A stretch of DNA of 64,000 bases from Novosphingopyxis sp965218915 (lineage in GTDB: Bacteria; Pseudomonadota; Alphaproteobacteria; Sphingomonadales; Sphingomonadaceae): the NCBI RefSeq assembly GCF_965218915.1, contig NZ_OZ244708.1, positions 1,302,001-1,366,000 on the forward strand. Direction: 5' to 3'. Both the position numbers and the translations under genes were made by a program. Below, piece after piece: positions 28,712 through 37,821 of this stretch. Every line of letters begins with the position of its first letter. The stretch's first letter is position 1. The notes under the pieces are model-generated. The model worked only from the letters and a program-made list of their open reading frames with translations, was not told where the DNA came from and did no database searches.

Positions 28712-29260
28712 TTATCGGGCGCTGACGGCTCGACGGGAAGCTGGCTGCGTGCGTGCCGTCTCGCCGAGTTCGTAGAAGCGCGAGACGACGTCCTGGGCCA
28801 GTTTTTCGAGATGGCTTTTCTGCATTTCACTGGCGGGGCCGCGCGTTCGGTCGTCGATCACGCATAAGGTGCCGACGCGGCGTCCGTTTTCCAGCCGGAG
28901 GGGGGCGCCGCAATAATAACGAATGTTCGGATCGCCCAGGACGAGCGGATTGTCCGCAAACAGTTGATGTTTCAGCGGATCGATGACTTCGTAGACCATC
29001 TCCCCCCGGATCGCGTGGGTGCAGAAGGAGCAGCCGCGCGCGGTCTCGCGGACGTCGAGCCCATGGCGGGCGCGAAACCACTGGCGGTTGCGATCGACCA
29101 GCGAAACGAGCGCGATCGGCGCGTTGAAGAAGCCGGCGGCTTCGGTGACGATCGCCTGCAGTTCGGAGTCCTCCCCGGTATCGAGCTGGTTCAGCGCGTA
29201 TAGCGCCTCGAGGCGGGCTTGTTCGGAGAGGGGGGTCGGTTCGCTGGAAGAAGGGTGCAT
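28712..29260 (-). CDS. Single-domain GAF sensor protein
   Basis: This 182-residue protein consists of one GAF domain with the features of the phytochrome-like/free GAF group: GFFNAPIALVSLVDRNRQWF, RGCSFCTHAIRG, FADNPLVLGDPNIRYYCGAP and VGTLCVIDDRTRG. There is no attached kinase, cyclase or DNA-binding domain, so it probably works through a partner. I chose the ATG at 29260, which has an AGGATAGG upstream, over an ATG nine codons earlier. It is divergent from bamD. Confidence 0.85.
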   Translation of the reverse strand: MHPSSSEPTPLSEQARLEALYALNQLDTGEDSELQAIVTEAAGFFNAPIALVSLVDRNRQWFRARHGLDVRETARGCSFCTHAIRGEMVYEVIDPLKHQLFADNPLVLGDPNIRYYCGAPLRLENGRRVGTLCVIDDRTRGPASEMQKSHLEKLAQDVVSRFYELGETARTQPASRRAVSAR

Positions 29261-29475
29261 CACGCCTATCCTGATCGTTTCAAACATCGCGCCACTGGTT
29301 CGGCTTCCACGTCATCGGATAGGAAGGAGATGAAAAGAAATGCACGCCAGACATGGTTAACCGCTATTAACCCAAGCATGTGGGAGCGATCATGCCGCGG
29401 CGTGCCTTCATCCGCGATACAGCCAGACGCGCTTACGGCTTGGCGTGGAGAGTTACGCAGGCTAGGGATCGCGCC
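29261..29475. other. Divergent spacer between the GAF gene and bamD
   Basis: The 215-bp gap holds the dyad GTTAACCGCTATTAAC (29356-29371), a GTTAA/TTAAC inverted repeat resembling but not matching a CtrA box (six rather than seven bases between TTAA halves). An open frame runs from 29380 into bamD but carries no signal peptide. Confidence 0.4.
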
Positions 29476-30270
29476 ATGACACGCATTTATATTCGCAGCG
29501 GCGCGCTGGCGCTTGCGCCCGTCCTGCTCGCGGGATGCTCCACCTTGGGTATCGGCGGCGGCAACAAGGGCGAGGATACGGCCTATGTCGCGCGCGACGT
29601 CGGCACGCTCTACAACGCCGCCAAGGATCGCCTCGATAAGGGCCAGTACAAGCTCGCCGCGGCCCTGTTCGACGAGGTCGAGCGGCAGCACCCCTATTCG
29701 CCCTGGGCCCGCCGCGCGCAGCTGATGAGCGCGTTCAGCTATTATAGCGAGGGCGATTATCCCAAGGCGATCGCATCGTCGCAGCGTTTCCTGTCGATCC
29801 ATCCAGGCAACAAGGACGCGCCCTACGCCTATTATCTGATCGGGGTCAGCTATTACGAGCAGATCGCCGATGTGCGGCGCGACCAGAGCACGACCGAGCA
29901 GGCGCTCGCCGCGCTGGGCGAGGTACAGCGCCGCTATCCCGAAACGCGCTATGCCGCCGATGCCGCGCTCAAGATCGATTTGGTCAACGACCATCTGGCC
30001 GGCAAGGAAATGGAGATCGGCCGCTTCTATCAGCGCCGCAACCAGTGGCTCGCCGCCACGCTGCGCTTCCGCGAAGTAGTCGACAAATATCAGACGACGA
30101 CGCACGCGCCCGAGGCTTTGTACCGGCTGGTCGAATCCTATCTCTCGCTCGGCATCCCCGTGGAAGCCAAGAAAGCCGCCGCCGTGCTCGGCGCCAATTA
30201 TCCCGGCAGCAAATGGTATGAACGCGCCTATGAGCTGATGCAGGACAAGGCCCCGACGCAGGTTTCATGA
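29476..30270 (+). CDS. bamD: Outer membrane protein assembly factor BamD
   Basis: It is an essential lipoprotein of the BAM complex that folds outer-membrane beta-barrels. From the ATG at 29476 the 264-residue protein begins MTRIYIRSGALALAPVLLAG with a lipobox ending in cysteine. TPR repeats follow (LYNAAKDRLDKGQYKLAAAL FDEVE; QLMSAFSYYSEGDYPKAIAS; AYYLIGVSYYEQI). RecN follows after a palindromic repeat, a bamD-recN-ligA order. Confidence 0.94.
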   Translation: MTRIYIRSGALALAPVLLAGCSTLGIGGGNKGEDTAYVARDVGTLYNAAKDRLDKGQYKLAAALFDEVERQHPYSPWARRAQLMSAFSYYSEGDYPKAIASSQRFLSIHPGNKDAPYAYYLIGVSYYEQIADVRRDQSTTEQALAALGEVQRRYPETRYAADAALKIDLVNDHLAGKEMEIGRFYQRRNQWLAATLRFREVVDKYQTTTHAPEALYRLVESYLSLGIPVEAKKAAAVLGANYPGSKWYERAYELMQDKAPTQVS

Positions 30271-30289
30271 CAGCGAACAGCTCTCATAT

Positions 30290-30415
30290 CGTCATTCCAG
30301 CGAAAGCTGGAATCTCCAGCGCACCGGCAAAGCCTGCACGCCCGAGACCCCAGCTTTCGCTCGGGTCCCAGCAAAGTACTACTTTGCTGGGTTCCCTTTC
30401 GCTGGGGTGACGACC
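30290..30415. repeat. Compound palindromic repeat between bamD and recN
   Basis: It opens CGTCATTCCAGCGAAAGCTGG and closes CCCTTTCGCTGGGGTGACG. A separate central hairpin (CCCAGCAAAGTA/TACTTTGCTGGG) lies within it. It looks like two or three nested copies of the CGTCAT(C/T)CC type. Confidence 0.75.
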
Positions 30416-30428
30416 TGAGGGGGTCGTC

Positions 30429-32093
30429 ATGCTCACCGCGCTTTCCATCCGCGACGTCGTGCTGATCGAAGCGCTCGACCTCGAGTTCGAGGGTGGGCTC
30501 AGCGTGCTGACCGGCGCGACCGGCGCGGGCAAGTCGATCCTGCTCGATTCGCTCGGCCTCGCTCTGGGCGCGCGCGCCGATAGCGGGCTGGTGCGACAGG
30601 GGACAGAGCGCGCAAAGGTTACCGCCAGCTTCGCCGCGCCCGCACCCGGATCGAAGCTCGCTGCGCTGCTCGTAGACAACGAGATCGAATATGAGCCCGG
30701 CGAGCCGTTGGTCATTCGCCGTACGGTGAAAGCCGATGGCGGCAGCCGCGCGTATCTCGCCGATCAGCCGGTGAGCGCGGCGCTGCTGCGCGAGGTCGGG
30801 CGCCATCTCGTCGAAATCCACGGCCAGCATGACGATCGTGGCCTCCTCAACCCACGCGGCCACCGCGCCTTGCTGGACGCTTTTGGTCGCTGCGACCCCG
30901 CGCCCGTGGCCGCCGCGCACAAGGCTTGGATCACGGCCCGCGAGCAGCTGCAAACCGCGCGCGCCGAACGCGACGAGGCCGAGCGCGACCGCGAATGGCT
31001 GGACCATGCGGTGGGCGAACTCGAAGCGCTCTCGCCCGAGCCCGGCGAGGAGCAGACGCTCGCCGAGGAACGCGCATCGATGCAGGCGGGCGAGCGGATC
31101 GCCGAGGATCTCGACGCGATCCGCGCGGTGTTCGAAGGCTCCGACGGCGGCCTGGCGCAATTGCGCGGTGCCGCGCGGCGGCTGGACCGCGTGTCGGAGG
31201 GACACAAGCTGCTGGGGGAGGCGCTCGCAGCGCTCGACCGCGCATTGCTCGAGGCCGGCGAGGCCGAGGACAAGCTGGGCGCCGCCGCCGAGGCGCTGGC
31301 GTTCGAACCCGCGCGGCTCGATTCGGTCGAGACGCGATTGTTCGAACTCCGCGCGGTGGCGCGCAAGCATCAGGTCGAGCCCGATGCGCTGGCCGATCTG
31401 CTGGATCGGCTGGCGGCCAGGCTCGATGCGCTGGAGGGCGGCGCCGCGAGCATCGCTGCGCTCGAACGCGCCGAAAAGGCGGCGGCGGGGGCCTATGCAA
31501 CGGCCGCGCAGGCGCTGACCGATGCGCGCGCGCAGGCGGGTGCCCGGCTCGACGCCGCGGTGGCGGGCGAGCTCGCACCGCTGAAGCTCGACGCCGCGCG
31601 CTTCCGCACGGCGCTGGAGGATATGCCGCCCGAACAATGGGGGCCGCGCGGCAAGGACCGCATCGAATTTCTCATATCGACCAATCCGGGCGCTCCGTTT
31701 GCGCCGCTCGCCAAGATCGCCAGCGGCGGCGAACTCTCGCGCTTCATCCTCGCGCTCAAGGTGGCGCTGGCCGAAGAGGGCGGGGCGGCCACGATCATCT
31801 TCGACGAGATCGATCGCGGCGTCGGGGGCGCCGTCGCCAGCGCGATCGGCGAGCGACTGGCGCGGCTAGCGTCCAGCCGACAGCTCCTCGCCGTTACCCA
31901 CAGCCCGCAAGTCGCTGCCACCGGCACGCATCATTTTGTCATCGCCAAGTCGAATGACGGTACGGTGACGAGGACCGGCGTGCATCAGCTCGACGCGAGC
32001 GAACGGCGGCAGGAAATCGCGAGGATGCTGTCCGGTGCGGAGGTGACCGACGAGGCGAGGGCACAGGCGGACCGTTTGCTGGAGGGGGTGTAA
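30429..32093 (+). CDS. recN: DNA repair protein RecN
   Basis: It is an SMC-like ATPase for double-strand break repair. The 554-residue protein begins MLTALSIRDVVLIEALDLEF, has Walker A GATGAGKS (about residues 29-36), a long coiled-coil middle rich in Glu/Ala, the signature SGGELSRFILALKVAL, Walker B ATIIFDEIDRGVGG and VTHSPQVAATGTHHF. Length and order are normal. It is followed by ligA. Confidence 0.96.
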   Translation: MLTALSIRDVVLIEALDLEFEGGLSVLTGATGAGKSILLDSLGLALGARADSGLVRQGTERAKVTASFAAPAPGSKLAALLVDNEIEYEPGEPLVIRRTVKADGGSRAYLADQPVSAALLREVGRHLVEIHGQHDDRGLLNPRGHRALLDAFGRCDPAPVAAAHKAWITAREQLQTARAERDEAERDREWLDHAVGELEALSPEPGEEQTLAEERASMQAGERIAEDLDAIRAVFEGSDGGLAQLRGAARRLDRVSEGHKLLGEALAALDRALLEAGEAEDKLGAAAEALAFEPARLDSVETRLFELRAVARKHQVEPDALADLLDRLAARLDALEGGAASIAALERAEKAAAGAYATAAQALTDARAQAGARLDAAVAGELAPLKLDAARFRTALEDMPPEQWGPRGKDRIEFLISTNPGAPFAPLAKIASGGELSRFILALKVALAEEGGAATIIFDEIDRGVGGAVASAIGERLARLASSRQLLAVTHSPQVAATGTHHFVIAKSNDGTVTRTGVHQLDASERRQEIARMLSGAEVTDEARAQADRLLEGV

Positions 32094-32302
32094 ACCCTCC
32101 AGTTGCGATCGCCATTTCTCGCTGTCCTACAGCACGCCGCATCGGCTATCCTGCGTGCCATGCGATCGCCTGCCTCTTCCCCATCCGCCACTTTACATAA
32201 TATCCTCGCGCGGGGGGCAACAGGGGGGGGACGTATACGGCCCATTGTGAACTTCCGCGCAATATCCTTTCACGGGCGCCGCGAATCAAGCGAGCAGTCC
32301 GC

Positions 32303-34525
32303 GTGAGCGATTTGCCTGAAACCGAGGCCGAGGCCGCCAATGAATTGATGAAGCTTGCCAAGACGATCGCGAATCACAACCGGCTCTATCATGCCGAGGA
32401 CGCGCCCGAGATATCGGACGCGGACTATGACGCGCTGATCAAGCGCAACAATGCACTGGAGGCGGCATTCCCGCACCTGGTGCGCGCGGACAGCCCGAAC
32501 GCGGCGGTCGGCGCGGCGGTGGCGGGTTCGCCGCTGGCCAAGGTGCGGCACGAGCAGCGGCTCTACTCGCTCGACAATGGCTTTTCCGATGAGGACATCG
32601 CCGAATTCCTGGCGCGCGTCCGGCGCTTCCTGAGCCTGGCCGAGGACGAACCGCTCTGCCTGACCGCCGAGGACAAGATCGACGGGCTGTCGCTCTCGCT
32701 GCGCTACGAGCAGGGCCGGCTGGTGCGCGCCGCCACGCGCGGCGACGGGCAGGTGGGCGAGGATGTGACGCCCAATGCGCGGACGATTGCGGATATCCCG
32801 CAATTTCTCCCCTCCCCTTCAGGGGAGGGGCCGGGGGTGGGGACTATCAATCAAACGCGACATTCGAGGCAAGCCCCCACCCCTAACCCCTCCCCTGAAG
32901 GGGAGGGGGACAAGCAGGTCCCCGATCTGTTCGAGGTGCGCGGCGAGGTTTATATGGCGAAGGCCGATTTCGCCGCGCTCAATGCTGCGCAGCAAAAGGC
33001 GGATGAAAAGATCTTCGCCAATCCGCGCAACGCCGCCGCCGGGTCGCTGCGGCAGAAGGATGCATCGGTGACCGAGGCGCGGCCCCTGCGCTTCCTTGCC
33101 CATGGCTGGGGCGAAGCTTCGAGGGTGCCGGGCGAGACGCAGACGCAGGTGATGCGCGCGATCGCAAGCTGGGGTTTCCCGGTGTCCGAGCATCTGAAGC
33201 GCTTCGATACGCTGGACGCGCTGCTCGCGCATTACCGCGCGATCGAGGCGCAGCGCGCCGACATGCCTTACGATATCGACGGCGTGGTCTACAAGGTCGA
33301 CCGGCTGGACTGGCAGGCGCGGTTGGGCTTCGTCGCCAAGGCGCCGCGCTGGGCGATCGCGCACAAGTTCCCCGCCGAACGGGCGGAGACGACGCTGGAG
33401 GCGATCGACATCCAGGTCGGGCGCACCGGCAAGCTGACCCCGGTCGGGCGGCTGACCCCGGTGACGGTGGGCGGCGTGGTGGTTTCGAACGTCACGTTGC
33501 ACAACCGCGACGAGATCGCGCGGCTGGGCGTGCGGCCGGGCGACCGCGTCCGCATCCAGCGCGCCGGCGATGTGATCCCGCAGGTGGTCGAAAACCTCAC
33601 GCGCGACGCAAAGCGCCCCGCATTCCATTTTCCCGAGACCTGTCCCGAATGCGGGTCCGAGGCGGTGGCCGAGGAGGGCGAGGTCGATGTGCGCTGCACC
33701 GGCGGGCTGATCTGCCCCGCGCAGCGCTTTCAGCGGCTCGCCCATTTCGTCTCGCGCGGCGCGCTGGATATCGACGGGCTGGGCGAGAAGAGCATCGCGG
33801 AATTCCTGGAAGCCGGGCTGATCCACGGGCCTGCCGATATTTTCCGGTTACGCCAGCACCGTGCCGACATCCTGGAGCGCGAGGGCTGGCAGGACAAGTC
33901 GGTCGACAATCTGCTGGCGGCGATCGAGGCGAAGCGCCGGCCCGATGCCGCGCGGCTGCTGTTCGGGCTTGGCATCCGCCATGTCGGAAGCGTGACCGCG
34001 CGCGATCTGATGAAGGGGCTGGGCAAGCTCGAAAGACTGCCCGGCAAGGCGGCGGAATTTTACAAATACCGCGAAGAGCATCCCAGATCGCAAGACGAAA
34101 GCGATGGCAAATATATCGGCCGGATGGACGAGGCGATCAAGGCGATCCTCGAAGTGCGGACCGACGGGATCGGCCCCGCAGTCGGTCTAGCGCTCGCCGA
34201 TTTCTTCCACGAGAAGCACAACCGCGAAGCGTGGGACGACCTGATGTCCGAGGTGGATCCCGAACCCTATGTTACCGAAACGCTGGCCAGCGAGGTCGCC
34301 GGCAAGACGGTGGTGTTCACCGGCAAGCTGGAGACGATGAGCCGCGACGAGGCCAAGGCGCAGGCCGAACGGCTGGGCGCCAAGGCGAGCGGCTCGATCA
34401 GCGCCAAGACCGATCTGCTGGTGGCCGGGCCGGGCGCGGGATCGAAGCTCAAAAAGGCGACGGAACTGGGGGTCGAGGTGATCGACGAGGCCGGCTGGGC
34501 GGCGATCGTGGCGAAGGCGGGGTAG
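32303..34525 (+). CDS. ligA: NAD+-dependent DNA ligase with an in-frame repeat insertion
   Basis: It seals nicks in replication and repair. Domains in order: Ia (SDLPETEAEAANELMKLAKT), adenylation domain with lysine about 125 in AEDKIDGLSLS and EVRGEVYM, OB fold (VGRTGKLTPVGRLTPVTVGG), four-cysteine zinc finger (CPECGSEAVAEE ... CTGGLICP), HhH repeats (GALDIDGLGEKSIAEFLEAG) and a BRCT domain (GKTVVFTGKLETMSRDEAKA). At about residues 170-206 a palindromic repeat is translated (PSPSGEGPGVG ... APTPNPSPEGEG) between TIADIPQFL and PDLFEVRGE. This raises the length to 740 from the usual 670-710. The start is a GTG at 32303. Confidence 0.95.
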   Translation: MSDLPETEAEAANELMKLAKTIANHNRLYHAEDAPEISDADYDALIKRNNALEAAFPHLVRADSPNAAVGAAVAGSPLAKVRHEQRLYSLDNGFSDEDIAEFLARVRRFLSLAEDEPLCLTAEDKIDGLSLSLRYEQGRLVRAATRGDGQVGEDVTPNARTIADIPQFLPSPSGEGPGVGTINQTRHSRQAPTPNPSPEGEGDKQVPDLFEVRGEVYMAKADFAALNAAQQKADEKIFANPRNAAAGSLRQKDASVTEARPLRFLAHGWGEASRVPGETQTQVMRAIASWGFPVSEHLKRFDTLDALLAHYRAIEAQRADMPYDIDGVVYKVDRLDWQARLGFVAKAPRWAIAHKFPAERAETTLEAIDIQVGRTGKLTPVGRLTPVTVGGVVVSNVTLHNRDEIARLGVRPGDRVRIQRAGDVIPQVVENLTRDAKRPAFHFPETCPECGSEAVAEEGEVDVRCTGGLICPAQRFQRLAHFVSRGALDIDGLGEKSIAEFLEAGLIHGPADIFRLRQHRADILEREGWQDKSVDNLLAAIEAKRRPDAARLLFGLGIRHVGSVTARDLMKGLGKLERLPGKAAEFYKYREEHPRSQDESDGKYIGRMDEAIKAILEVRTDGIGPAVGLALADFFHEKHNREAWDDLMSEVDPEPYVTETLASEVAGKTVVFTGKLETMSRDEAKAQAERLGAKASGSISAKTDLLVAGPGAGSKLKKATELGVEVIDEAGWAAIVAKAG
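32809..32908. repeat. Palindromic repeat inserted in frame inside ligA
   Basis: Two 34-bp arms (32809-32842 and 32875-32908) are reverse complements at 31 of 34 positions, separated by 32 bp. Each arm is itself a hairpin (CCCCTCCCC-TTCA-GGGGAGGGG on the left, TGAA loop on the right). The same arm sequence opens the intergenic element at 20029. Confidence 0.9.
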
Positions 34526-34543
34526 GGGGTGCGCTTATACTTT

Positions 34544-34680
34544 CCGTCATTGCGAGGAGCCGGAGGCGACGAAGCCTGTCCTCAGCGACTGCTGCAAGCA
34601 GTCAGTCGAAGGGCAATCCAGAGTGGCTACAGCGCTGCAACTGCCCTGGATTGCTTCACCCTGCGGGCTCGCAATGACGG
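34544..34680. repeat. CGTCATTGCGAG-type palindromic repeat after ligA
   Basis: It starts CCGTCATTGCGAGGAGCCGG and ends GCGGGCTCGCAATGACGG. Inner blocks GGCAATCCAG and CTGGATTGCTTC are shared with the elements at 37730 and 51340. Confidence 0.85.
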
Positions 34681-34707
34681 CATAAACCTAGCAAGGCATC
34701 TGCGACA

Positions 34708-35073
34708 TCAGCAGGGATATTTGCGGATCAGGATGCGCTTCCAGGCATCCCGCACGGACAATGTCCTGCGCTGCGCCTCCGGAACCGTACCGAATTCCTC
34801 GAGTACCTCCTCGGCGCTCATTCCTTTACCCTTGGCCGGCGGGCAATATAGCGGCGCGCCGTTCTTCTTGGCGGCATCGTTTTCCGCCTTGACCGACTTG
34901 CCCGCGGCTTTCATCTCGTTCATCAGCGGTTTGAAATCGCTCGACAGCATCGCCATCACACCCTTTTTCTGCAGGGCCTGTCCGCGTGCGTAGAATGTCT
35001 GCGCATCCATCGCCATGGCGGCCGTCGAGGCGCAAAGCATTGCAATGGCCGCGGTATATTTCCATTGGCGCAT
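34708..35073 (-). CDS. Small exported protein of unknown function
   Basis: This 121-residue protein has a clear signal peptide (MRQWKYTAAIAMLCASTAAM then AMDA), leaving a mature domain of about 100 residues. The mature part has a lysine-rich helix (AAGKSVKAENDAAKKNG), a central cysteine in LYCPPAKGKGMSAEEVLEEF and a terminal KYPC, so one disulphide is possible. The YCPP segment and the late helix recall Rap1a/Tai-type immunity folds, but the match is weak and I assign no function. Confidence 0.7.
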   Translation of the reverse strand: MRQWKYTAAIAMLCASTAAMAMDAQTFYARGQALQKKGVMAMLSSDFKPLMNEMKAAGKSVKAENDAAKKNGAPLYCPPAKGKGMSAEEVLEEFGTVPEAQRRTLSVRDAWKRILIRKYPC

Positions 35074-35129
35074 ATGAACCTCCCTGGATGCGATGGATCG
35101 GAACGAAATGTCGCTTGCCCGCTGAACCG

Positions 35130-35849
35130 TCAGTTAACGGTCTGTCTCGGTTGCGGAAACCAGCGCATCACGCCGCCCGCCATCGGCGTCCATACCCCTA
35201 CCGCGATCCCAGCGTCGCGCAGGATGCGGCCGGTCCAGGCGTTACAGGTGGTGAAAGCGCTGTAATGGCCGTGCGCCGCATAGAAGGCGTCGTTGGGGCC
35301 GTAGCCGAAGCTGGACGGCGCGCGGCCATCGGCGCCGGGGCTGAACTGCGCGCGGATCGCGGCGGCGAGGCGGCGATATTGCGCTTCGCTCACCACCACT
35401 CGGCGGCGGAAGGATTGGGCGCCGGGATTGTAGAGGAAATCGACATGCATCAGCACCTCGTCCGATCCGGCGGCGGCGTGCCAGGCGACGGCGGGGGTCA
35501 GGTCGGTCCAGTTCGGAGTCTCGCGGTAGAAGCGCGCTTCGCCCCAGCCGACCAGGATATGCGTGCTGTAATAGCGCGGATCGCGAATGTCCTCTGGCCG
35601 CAGCAGGTCGCGCCAATCGGCGAGGCCGTTGGCGAGCGGCATGACGATGCCGGTGTGGACGCCGTTGGTTTCGACCCAGATCTCAACGCCGCGCTTGGGC
35701 TGCCGCCAACCGGGATTGACAGCGATCAACGAGCCGGCCAGCGCGGCTCCGAAATAAAGGCCGATCGCCAGAATCAGCCAGGCGAGTCCCGATCTGGCCA
35801 GCCGCCACGAAAGCAAAGTTCGCGCTCTTCCGTTTTCCCCTCGCATCAT
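35130..35849 (-). CDS. DUF2459 (TIGR02117-type) membrane-anchored protein
   Basis: This 239-residue protein has one amino-terminal membrane segment (SGLAWLILAIGLYFGAALAG) and the DUF2459 hallmarks VEIWVETNGVHTGIVMPLAN, THILVGWGEARFY, VLMHVDFLYNPGAQ and FTTCNAWTGRILRDAGI. The conserved His, Asn and Cys residues suggest an enzymatic fold related to papain-like/NlpC hydrolases, but no function is established. It is divergent from phhA with a 14-bp gap. Confidence 0.85.
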   Translation of the reverse strand: MMRGENGRARTLLSWRLARSGLAWLILAIGLYFGAALAGSLIAVNPGWRQPKRGVEIWVETNGVHTGIVMPLANGLADWRDLLRPEDIRDPRYYSTHILVGWGEARFYRETPNWTDLTPAVAWHAAAGSDEVLMHVDFLYNPGAQSFRRRVVVSEAQYRRLAAAIRAQFSPGADGRAPSSFGYGPNDAFYAAHGHYSAFTTCNAWTGRILRDAGIAVGVWTPMAGGVMRWFPQPRQTVN

Positions 35850-35863
35850 GCTATGATCGGCTC

Positions 35864-36751
35864 ATGAACGCAGAAAGTCACGTCTTCGAAACGCCCCCGG
35901 AGGGCGCCGCGCCCGACTGGACCATCCCGCAGGGTTGGGACCGCTATACGCCGCAAGAGCACGCCACCTGGGACAAGCTGTTTGCCCGCCAGCGCGACAT
36001 GCTGCCCGGCCGCGCGTCGAGCGAATTCCTCAAGGGTCTCGACGTGCTGCAACTGTCCAAGCCCGGCATCCCGGACTTCGCCGAGCTCAACGAGCGGCTG
36101 ACGGCGGCGACCGGCTGGCAGGTGGTGGCGGTGCCGGGGCTGGTGCCGGACGACGTGTTCTTCGATCATCTCGCCAACCGCCGCTTCGTCTCGGGCAACT
36201 TCATCCGCCGGCCGGACCAGCTCGATTATCTGCAAGAGCCGGATATCTTCCACGACGTGTTCGGCCATGTGCCGATGCTCGCCGACCCGACCTTCGGCGA
36301 TTACATGGCGGCCTATGGGCGCGGGGGCAAGCGCGCGCTGAAGCTGGGCGCGCTGGAGAAGCTGGCGCGGCTCTACTGGTATACGGTGGAATTCGGGCTG
36401 GTGCGCGAGGCCGAGGGGCTCCGCATCTACGGCGCGGGCATCGTTTCCAGCTTCGGCGAGAGCGAGTTCGCGCTGGACAGCGACAGCCCCAACCGTATCG
36501 GCTTCGGCCTTGAACGCGTAATGCGCACCAAATACCGGATCGACGATTATCAGCAGAATTATTTCGTGATCGACAGCTTCGAGAGCCTGCTCAACGTCAC
36601 CGTGGAAACCGATTTCGCGCCGGTGTACGAGCGGCTGGCAGACCAGCGCGATATCGAGGTGGCCGAGCTGGTTGAGGGCGACGATGTCATTACTCGGGGC
36701 ACGCAGACTTACGCGATGGCCAAGAGTCTCGAAGTCGAGCGCGACGCGTGA
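35864..36751 (+). CDS. phhA: Phenylalanine 4-monooxygenase
   Basis: It is an iron- and pterin-dependent enzyme that converts phenylalanine to tyrosine. The 295-residue protein has the iron-binding FHDVFGHVPMLADP (about residues 130-142), the third ligand in YWYTVEFGLVREAEG and the downstream GAGIVSSFGESEFAL. No pterin-4a-carbinolamine dehydratase gene is adjacent. It converges on prmA with a one-base gap. Confidence 0.95.
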   Translation: MNAESHVFETPPEGAAPDWTIPQGWDRYTPQEHATWDKLFARQRDMLPGRASSEFLKGLDVLQLSKPGIPDFAELNERLTAATGWQVVAVPGLVPDDVFFDHLANRRFVSGNFIRRPDQLDYLQEPDIFHDVFGHVPMLADPTFGDYMAAYGRGGKRALKLGALEKLARLYWYTVEFGLVREAEGLRIYGAGIVSSFGESEFALDSDSPNRIGFGLERVMRTKYRIDDYQQNYFVIDSFESLLNVTVETDFAPVYERLADQRDIEVAELVEGDDVITRGTQTYAMAKSLEVERDA

Positions 36752-36752
36752 G

Positions 36753-37718
36753 CTACCACTCGCTCGTGCCGATCGGCTTGGGAAGCGCGCGCCGTTGCTT
36801 GCGTCGATAGCCCTTGCGGGTACGCTTGCGCAGAACCAGCGTGGGCCAGTTTTCGCGGTCGCGGCGCTCGACGAGACGATAGCCCTCGCGGCGATAGGCG
36901 GCGGCAACGCCCTCGGCCTGATCACGTATCAGACCGGCGAGGATCAGAGTGCCGCCGCCCTGCTGGAGCGCCGCGAGATCGGGAGCGAGCGCGATCAGCG
37001 GACCGGCAAGGATGTTGGCCATCACCAGATCATAAGGCGCGCGCCGGCGGATCAGCGGATGATCGGTGCCCGGCGCGGCGACCAGCACCAGCGCCTCCGG
37101 CTCCCGACCGGCGGCGATGCCGTTCATAGCGGCGAACTCGGCGGCCAACTCGACCGCGACCGGATCGATGTCGCTCGCTACGATCCGCGCCTGCGGCCAC
37201 AACCGCGCGGCGGCAAAGGCGAGCAGGCCGGTGCCGGTGCCGATATCCGCGATGCGGCGGAAGCGCTTGCCTTCCGATTTCAGAGCATCGAGCGCGGAAA
37301 GGCAGCCATGGGTCGTCGGATGATGCCCGGTGCCAAAGGCGCGGCTGGCGTCGACCTGCAGGTCGATCAGCGAAGAGTCGTCCGGCGCGAGTTCGCCGCT
37401 GAGACGTATGTAAAAGCGCCCGACCCGAAACGGGTCGAGCCCCGCTTGGCTGGCAGTGACCCAGTCCTCGTCGTCCAGTTGCTCGATCGCCGCGTCCGCG
37501 TCCTGTGCGCTCGGGATCAGCGCGCGCAGGGCGTTGGCGGTGGTCTCGTCGGGCCGCTGTTCGAAATAGGCCTCGACCAGCCATTCACCGCTATCCTCGC
37601 CCCGTTCGTGCGCCACCAGAGCGGGCATCGGATCAAGCTCGACGAAGGCGGAGATGTCGCCTGCGAGCCGGTCCGCTTCGGCGCGAGTGCAGGGGAGGGT
37701 GAGTTTGTAGCTCGGCAT
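36753..37718 (-). CDS. prmA: Ribosomal protein L11 methyltransferase
   Basis: It trimethylates L11. The 321-residue protein has an amino-terminal substrate-recognition domain and a class I methyltransferase domain: FGTGHHPTTHGCLSALD, IADIGTGTGLLAFAAARLWP, VASDIDPVAVELA and YDLVMANILAGPL. The ATG at 37718 begins MPSYKLTLPCTRAEADRLAG; the open frame upstream of it is translated palindromic repeat. The carboxy end is unusually basic (RKRTRKGYRRKQRRALPK). Confidence 0.94.
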   Translation of the reverse strand: MPSYKLTLPCTRAEADRLAGDISAFVELDPMPALVAHERGEDSGEWLVEAYFEQRPDETTANALRALIPSAQDADAAIEQLDDEDWVTASQAGLDPFRVGRFYIRLSGELAPDDSSLIDLQVDASRAFGTGHHPTTHGCLSALDALKSEGKRFRRIADIGTGTGLLAFAAARLWPQARIVASDIDPVAVELAAEFAAMNGIAAGREPEALVLVAAPGTDHPLIRRRAPYDLVMANILAGPLIALAPDLAALQQGGGTLILAGLIRDQAEGVAAAYRREGYRLVERRDRENWPTLVLRKRTRKGYRRKQRRALPKPIGTSEW

Positions 37719-37729
37719 GATCAAAAACT

Positions 37730-37803
37730 CGTCATTGCGAGGCCGCAGGCCGCGGCAATCCAGAATGGTTGCAGCACTGTTTCCTGCGGCTCCTCGCAAT
37801 GAC
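37730..37803. repeat. CGTCATTGCGAG-type palindromic repeat upstream of prmA
   Basis: CGTCATTGCGAGGCCGCAGG on the left and GCGGCTCCTCGCAATGAC on the right form the arms, with GGCAATCCAGAA inside. It ends 11 bp before the prmA start, so it lies in the leader of that gene. Confidence 0.85.
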
Positions 37804-37821
37804 AAAGGAGGGGGCCGTTTG

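Noticed and set aside
29356..29371. GTTAACCGCTATTAAC as a CtrA box
   Set aside because: The two TTAA halves are six rather than seven bases apart; kept only as a dyad of unknown meaning.
34708..35073. Calling the small exported protein a Rap1a/Tai immunity protein
   Set aside because: Only a signal peptide, one YCPP segment and a terminal cysteine agree; there is no type VI effector or secretion gene nearby.
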